From Planktomarina sp. (lineage in GTDB: Bacteria; Pseudomonadota; Alphaproteobacteria; Rhodobacterales; Rhodobacteraceae), in contig NZVF01000061.1 of assembly GCA_002698165.1 (NCBI GenBank), forward strand, positions 29,767 to 39,700: a DNA stretch of 9,934 nt, read 5' to 3'. The translations under genes and the position numbers were made by a program. Within the stretch, counting starts at the first letter, position 1. Every line of letters begins with the position of its first letter. The notes beneath the pieces are model-generated. The model was given only the letters and a program-made list of their open reading frames with translations, searched no databases and was not told where the DNA came from. Of the stretch, positions 7,071-9,934 are shown in pieces.

Positions 7071-7886
7071 TTATTTGATCAACGGAACACCAGTCGTGTC
7101 CTGTAGCCATTGAGCTTCAATCGACGCTAAAGTACCATTTTCAATCATTGCTGTTAAAGCGGCATCTACACAGGCTTTTAGAGGATTTCCTTCCTCCATG
7201 AGCATACCAAATTGGTCAGCATTATCACTTGTTTCTGGTGGAAATTGTCCAATAACCTTGGAACCTTCAATCATAACAGCGCTAAGGAATAATGCTGTTG
7301 GTAGATCAAACATTGCTCCATCAATTTGATTTGCAGTAATAGCTGCATTAACGTCGGCGTTGTCTCCATAAAGCAATGGGTCAGCAGTAGGCTGGACGAC
7401 ATTTGCTATCTTTTGTACAGCAGTTGTTGATCCCACAGCACCCCACTTAAGGCCTTTCAAGGCTGCAATTGTAGGCTTTGTATCCGCGGCACCTGCCCCA
7501 ACCAAAACAGCCATTGGCGCTGTGTAATAGGGCACAGAAAAATCCACGACCTGATCACGCTCAGCGGTAATAGAATACTGCTGCATATTTATATCGAAAT
7601 TTTTGACACCTGGCTGGATTGCTTCATCAAATGAAGATCTTACCCATACTACATCCTGCTCGGCAAAACCCATTTCTTTTGCAACCGCGTAGGCAACGGC
7701 AGCTTCAAAGCCCTTTCCGCTTTCCGGAGCGTCATCTAAAACCCAAGGAAAATAAGCTGGGTTACCTGTTGCTATAGTGAACTTGCCCTCTGTGAGAGTT
7801 TTGTCAGCAGCACAGTGTCCACCTGCAAATAGATTTGTGGCCATTAGAGCCAGTGAAATTGATGCGATTAAGATTCTTTTTGACAT
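7071..7886 (-). CDS. Periplasmic amino-acid-binding protein, family 3 (polar amino-acid ABC importer)
   Basis: This 271-residue periplasmic receptor delivers an amino-acid-like solute to the permease encoded next to it. Residues 1-21 form a Sec signal peptide (Lys3, Arg4, a hydrophobic core, probable cleavage after Ala21 in LFA-GG). The Cys25 context (GGHC) does not fit a lipobox. The mature start 'TLTEGKFTIATGNPAYFPWV' (30-49) and 'KGFEAAVAYAVAKEMG' (58-73) are typical of SBP_bac_3. Arg110 in 'SITAERDQVVDFS' matches the Arg that binds the ligand alpha-carboxylate (HisJ Arg77). Asp194 in 'IDGAMFDLPTA' matches the Asp that binds the alpha-amino group (HisJ Asp161), which supports an alpha-amino-acid ligand. 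The only cysteines, Cys25 and Cys239, could form a disulfide. AAAGGG lies 8 bases before the ATG. The gene follows the aldehyde dehydrogenase gene after 81 bp and is the first of the three transporter genes. Confidence 0.94.
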   Translation of the reverse strand: MSKRILIASISLALMATNLFAGGHCAADKTLTEGKFTIATGNPAYFPWVLDDAPESGKGFEAAVAYAVAKEMGFAEQDVVWVRSSFDEAIQPGVKNFDINMQQYSITAERDQVVDFSVPYYTAPMAVLVGAGAADTKPTIAALKGLKWGAVGSTTAVQKIANVVQPTADPLLYGDNADVNAAITANQIDGAMFDLPTALFLSAVMIEGSKVIGQFPPETSDNADQFGMLMEEGNPLKACVDAALTAMIENGTLASIEAQWLQDTTGVPLIK

Positions 7887-7967
7887 ATTAACAACCCTTT
7901 ATTTTTTACATTTTTTATATGTTAGCAGGTCATAGAAAGCTGTCTAGTGGTGGTTGCAAAAGTTTTA
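7887..7967 (-). other. 81-bp spacer between aldehyde dehydrogenase and binding-protein genes
   Basis: Reading on the minus strand, an AT-rich block with a TATAAA hexamer (complement of 7914-7919) lies near the binding-protein gene, and AAAGGG (complement of 7895-7900) is the ribosome site. A TAGACA hexamer (complement of 7941-7946) resembles a -35 element but stands 21 bp from TATAAA, longer than usual. No intrinsic terminator for the dehydrogenase gene is visible. The transporter could therefore be co-transcribed with the dehydrogenase, have its own weak promoter, or both. Confidence 0.35.
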
Positions 7968-9934
7968 CTACTCACCGTATGGGACCCATACTGTTTTGAT
8001 TTCGGTGCCTGCATCCAGCCAACTTTGGTGATCATTTAAACTGGCGCCTTGCCACATACGCTTTACATTACCACTCGCTTTTTGTTTTGCAGCCATTGCG
8101 ATCTTTTGGCTCGACAAGCACCACACACTATCCAAATCCATGTGTGCGCCTATATGAGTGGCAAGTTCAGTTTGATGACCGGTTAGTATGTTGACTGCTC
8201 CTGCAGGTACATCGGAAGCTTCTAAGATATGATAAAAGTCTGTTCCCGATAGAGGAAATGGTTGGCTAGTACATAAAGAAATCGTATTTCCTGTTGCGAG
8301 AGCTGCGGCCATTGGTGCGACAAGCCCTAGAAGCGGTGCGGCATCTGGGCACAACGCTGCGATACGTCCCACGGGTTCTCGCATCGCTAACGCTATACCG
8401 CGCATTGGTACAGATTTAGCCCGTCCTTCAAATTTGTCTGCCCACGCGGCATAGTAAAATAATACATCTATTGCTTCATTGACTTCTTTGAGGCCCTCGT
8501 CTCCACCGCACATCTCGTCAATACGTTTGGCAAAACTTTCTCTGCTGGCTGAAAGGTTTTCTGCGATATAGAACAAGATTTGTGCTCTTAGGTGTCCGGA
8601 TGCTTTCCCCCAACTGCAGGCTGTTTGTGCTTGTACAGCATTTCGAACATCCTTGCGATTGGCCTTAGGAACATGCCCCAAAAATTGGCCTTTTGGACTA
8701 TAAACCGCCTGACTGTAACCTCCATCAGGTCTTGTTTGTTTGCCACCAATGTAGAGTTTTGCGGTACGGTCAATTGGGTCAGAGCCAGAACTGAAACCTT
8801 TAAACGCTTCAATGCTGACAGGAGTTGATAGAGGTTTTTTACTCTTTGTATATGCCTGCAGTCCTTCCCAGCCACCTTCTCGACCAAACCCACTTTCGCG
8901 CAGACCTCCGAAACCTGCAGCAGCATCGAATAGGTTAGTTGCGTTGACCCAGACCACTCCAGCTACCAATTTTGGAGCGATTTCCAGAGCTAGGTTTATG
9001 TTTTCAGTCCACAATGTTGCTGCTAGTCCGTATCTTGTATTATTGGCTACCTCTATTGCTTCTTTGGGCGTTCTAAATGTGGTTGAAACTAAGACGGGAC
9101 CAAAAATTTCTTCTTGCATCAAGGTATCAGCAGGGTGAAGCCCGGTAATAAGGGTTGGTGGGTAGTAACAGCCATCAGGAACAGGAATATTGGCATGATA
9201 TGTTTCACCAGCAGTATTGGTGGTGACAAGATTTTTAATTTGTGCCAGCTGGATAGGATCTACGATCGCGCCTACGTCAATGGATTTGTCAAGTGGATCG
9301 CCTATACGAAGTTTGTCCATCCTTGATTTTAGCCGGTTGTGGAAATCCTCCGCGATCGCTTCATGAACCAGGAGCCGAGATCCTGCGCAGCACACTTGGC
9401 CTTGATTGAACCAAATAGCGTCAACTAGGCCTTCTATAGCACTGTCAATATCAGCGTCGTCAAAAACGATGTATGGAGATTTCCCTCCAAGCTCCAAGGT
9501 GAGCGACTTTTGGTTGTTTGCGACTGAGTCTTGAATTCGTCGACCTACTGCTGTGGATCCAGTGAAAGCAATTTTATCTACGTTCGAGTTCACTAGATAT
9601 TCGCCGGTGCTTCCATCACCAGTGATTATATTTACTACTCCCGGTGGTATTTCTGCCTGCGCACAGATATCTGCAAATATCATTGCGGTCATTGGAGTAT
9701 ATTCTGCTGGCTTCAAAACCACTGTATTGCCCATCGCTAAAGCGGGTGCAATTTTCCAAGCCAACATTAATAAAGGAAAATTCCATGGAATTATTTGACC
9801 GCAGACCCCTTGCGCTTTTCTATCGGGCAGGGCCGTTGCCATTAACTGAGCGTGACCAGCGTGATGATAAAAATGGCGAATGGCGAGTGGAATATCAATA
9901 TCACGGCTTTCGCGAATTGGTTTTCCATTATCCA
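7968..9934 (-). CDS. Two-domain NAD(P)-dependent aldehyde dehydrogenase, ALDH16-like (5' end beyond window)
   Basis: The open frame runs through the right edge, so 654 residues are visible and the N-terminus (perhaps 120-140 residues) is missing. The internal Met at 9842 is not the start: upstream in-frame codons read DNGKPIRESRDIDIPLAIRH and then FYHHAGHAQL, a standard ALDH segment. Domain 1 is catalytically complete. It has Asn in PWNF (codon 9780-9782), Lys in VLKPAEYTP, catalytic-base Glu in LELGGKSP (codon 9492-9494), nucleophile Cys in GQVCCAGSR (codon 9390-9392) and EEIFGP (about 9095-9112). It should oxidise an aldehyde to an acid using NAD(P). From about 8760 to the stop a second ALDH-like cofactor domain begins. 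It keeps the 'REPVGRIAALCP' and 'ALATGNTISLC' folds but lacks PWNF, the cofactor Lys and any catalytic domain. This architecture matches bacterial ALDH16 proteins. It lies upstream of the amino-acid importer on the same strand. Physiological aldehyde unknown. Confidence 0.9.
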   Translation of the reverse strand, partial: DNGKPIRESRDIDIPLAIRHFYHHAGHAQLMATALPDRKAQGVCGQIIPWNFPLLMLAWKIAPALAMGNTVVLKPAEYTPMTAMIFADICAQAEIPPGVVNIITGDGSTGEYLVNSNVDKIAFTGSTAVGRRIQDSVANNQKSLTLELGGKSPYIVFDDADIDSAIEGLVDAIWFNQGQVCCAGSRLLVHEAIAEDFHNRLKSRMDKLRIGDPLDKSIDVGAIVDPIQLAQIKNLVTTNTAGETYHANIPVPDGCYYPPTLITGLHPADTLMQEEIFGPVLVSTTFRTPKEAIEVANNTRYGLAATLWTENINLALEIAPKLVAGVVWVNATNLFDAAAGFGGLRESGFGREGGWEGLQAYTKSKKPLSTPVSIEAFKGFSSGSDPIDRTAKLYIGGKQTRPDGGYSQAVYSPKGQFLGHVPKANRKDVRNAVQAQTACSWGKASGHLRAQILFYIAENLSASRESFAKRIDEMCGGDEGLKEVNEAIDVLFYYAAWADKFEGRAKSVPMRGIALAMREPVGRIAALCPDAAPLLGLVAPMAAALATGNTISLCTSQPFPLSGTDFYHILEASDVPAGAVNILTGHQTELATHIGAHMDLDSVWCLSSQKIAMAAKQKASGNVKRMWQGASLNDHQSWLDAGTEIKTVWVPYGE

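Noticed and set aside
7914..7946. Candidate promoter for the family 3 binding-protein gene (TAGACA with TATAAA)
   Set aside because: The 21-bp spacing is too long and the AT-rich context produces such hexamers by chance; it is mentioned in the spacer entry only.
8588..9138. Overlapping open frames on both strands within the aldehyde dehydrogenase gene
   Set aside because: The dehydrogenase frame has continuous family motifs here; the alternative frames have none.
9840..9842. ATG as the start of the aldehyde dehydrogenase
   Set aside because: The frame stays open to the window edge and the upstream codons encode a standard ALDH segment (DNGKPIRES and onward), so this Met is internal.

Overview
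The window reads as a chromosomal stretch from a Gram-negative bacterium. It most likely comes from an alphaproteobacterium of the marine Rhodobacterales type, with moderately low GC (about low-to-mid 40s percent by eye, not computed). This placement is an inference from the gene families present: periplasmic binding-protein transporters with cleavable signal peptides, a fused two-NBD peptide-transporter ATPase, and a long two-domain aldehyde dehydrogenase of the ALDH16 kind. No rRNA, tRNA, CRISPR array, insertion sequence or phage gene was seen. Coding density is very high and no gene-free stretch exceeds about 95 bases.

Left half, plus strand (1-5493): the last 30 codons of an alpha/beta-hydrolase-like protein are followed by a complete peptide/nickel-class ABC importer. 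Its genes run in the order family 5 periplasmic binding protein, DppB-type permease, DppC-type permease and a single-chain ATPase carrying both nucleotide-binding domains. Spacing is tight (52 bp, 56 bp, a 4-bp ATGA overlap, then 93 bp), so these genes probably form one operon. A perfect 14-bp-stem hairpin lies between the binding-protein gene and the first permease gene.

Right half, minus strand (9934-5505): a double-domain aldehyde dehydrogenase whose 5' end lies beyond the window is followed by a complete polar amino-acid ABC importer. Its genes are a family 3 binding protein, one HisM/GlnP-type permease and a GlnQ-type ATPase. The three transporter genes are separated by 1 bp and by a 1-bp overlap. 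A 9-bp-stem GC-rich hairpin is embedded in the first codons of the permease gene, just after the binding-protein stop codon, echoing the placement of the hairpin in the other operon.

The two operons converge tail-to-tail with only 11 bp between stop codons and no recognisable terminator. Functionally the region looks like nutrient scavenging: one importer for peptides or similar oligomeric solutes, one for an amino-acid-like solute, with a hydrolase and an aldehyde-oxidising enzyme at the two edges that may process imported substrates. The substrates cannot be read from sequence alone. I found no clearly undescribed system. The items most worth a second look are the two hairpins after binding-protein genes and the degenerate second domain of the aldehyde dehydrogenase.
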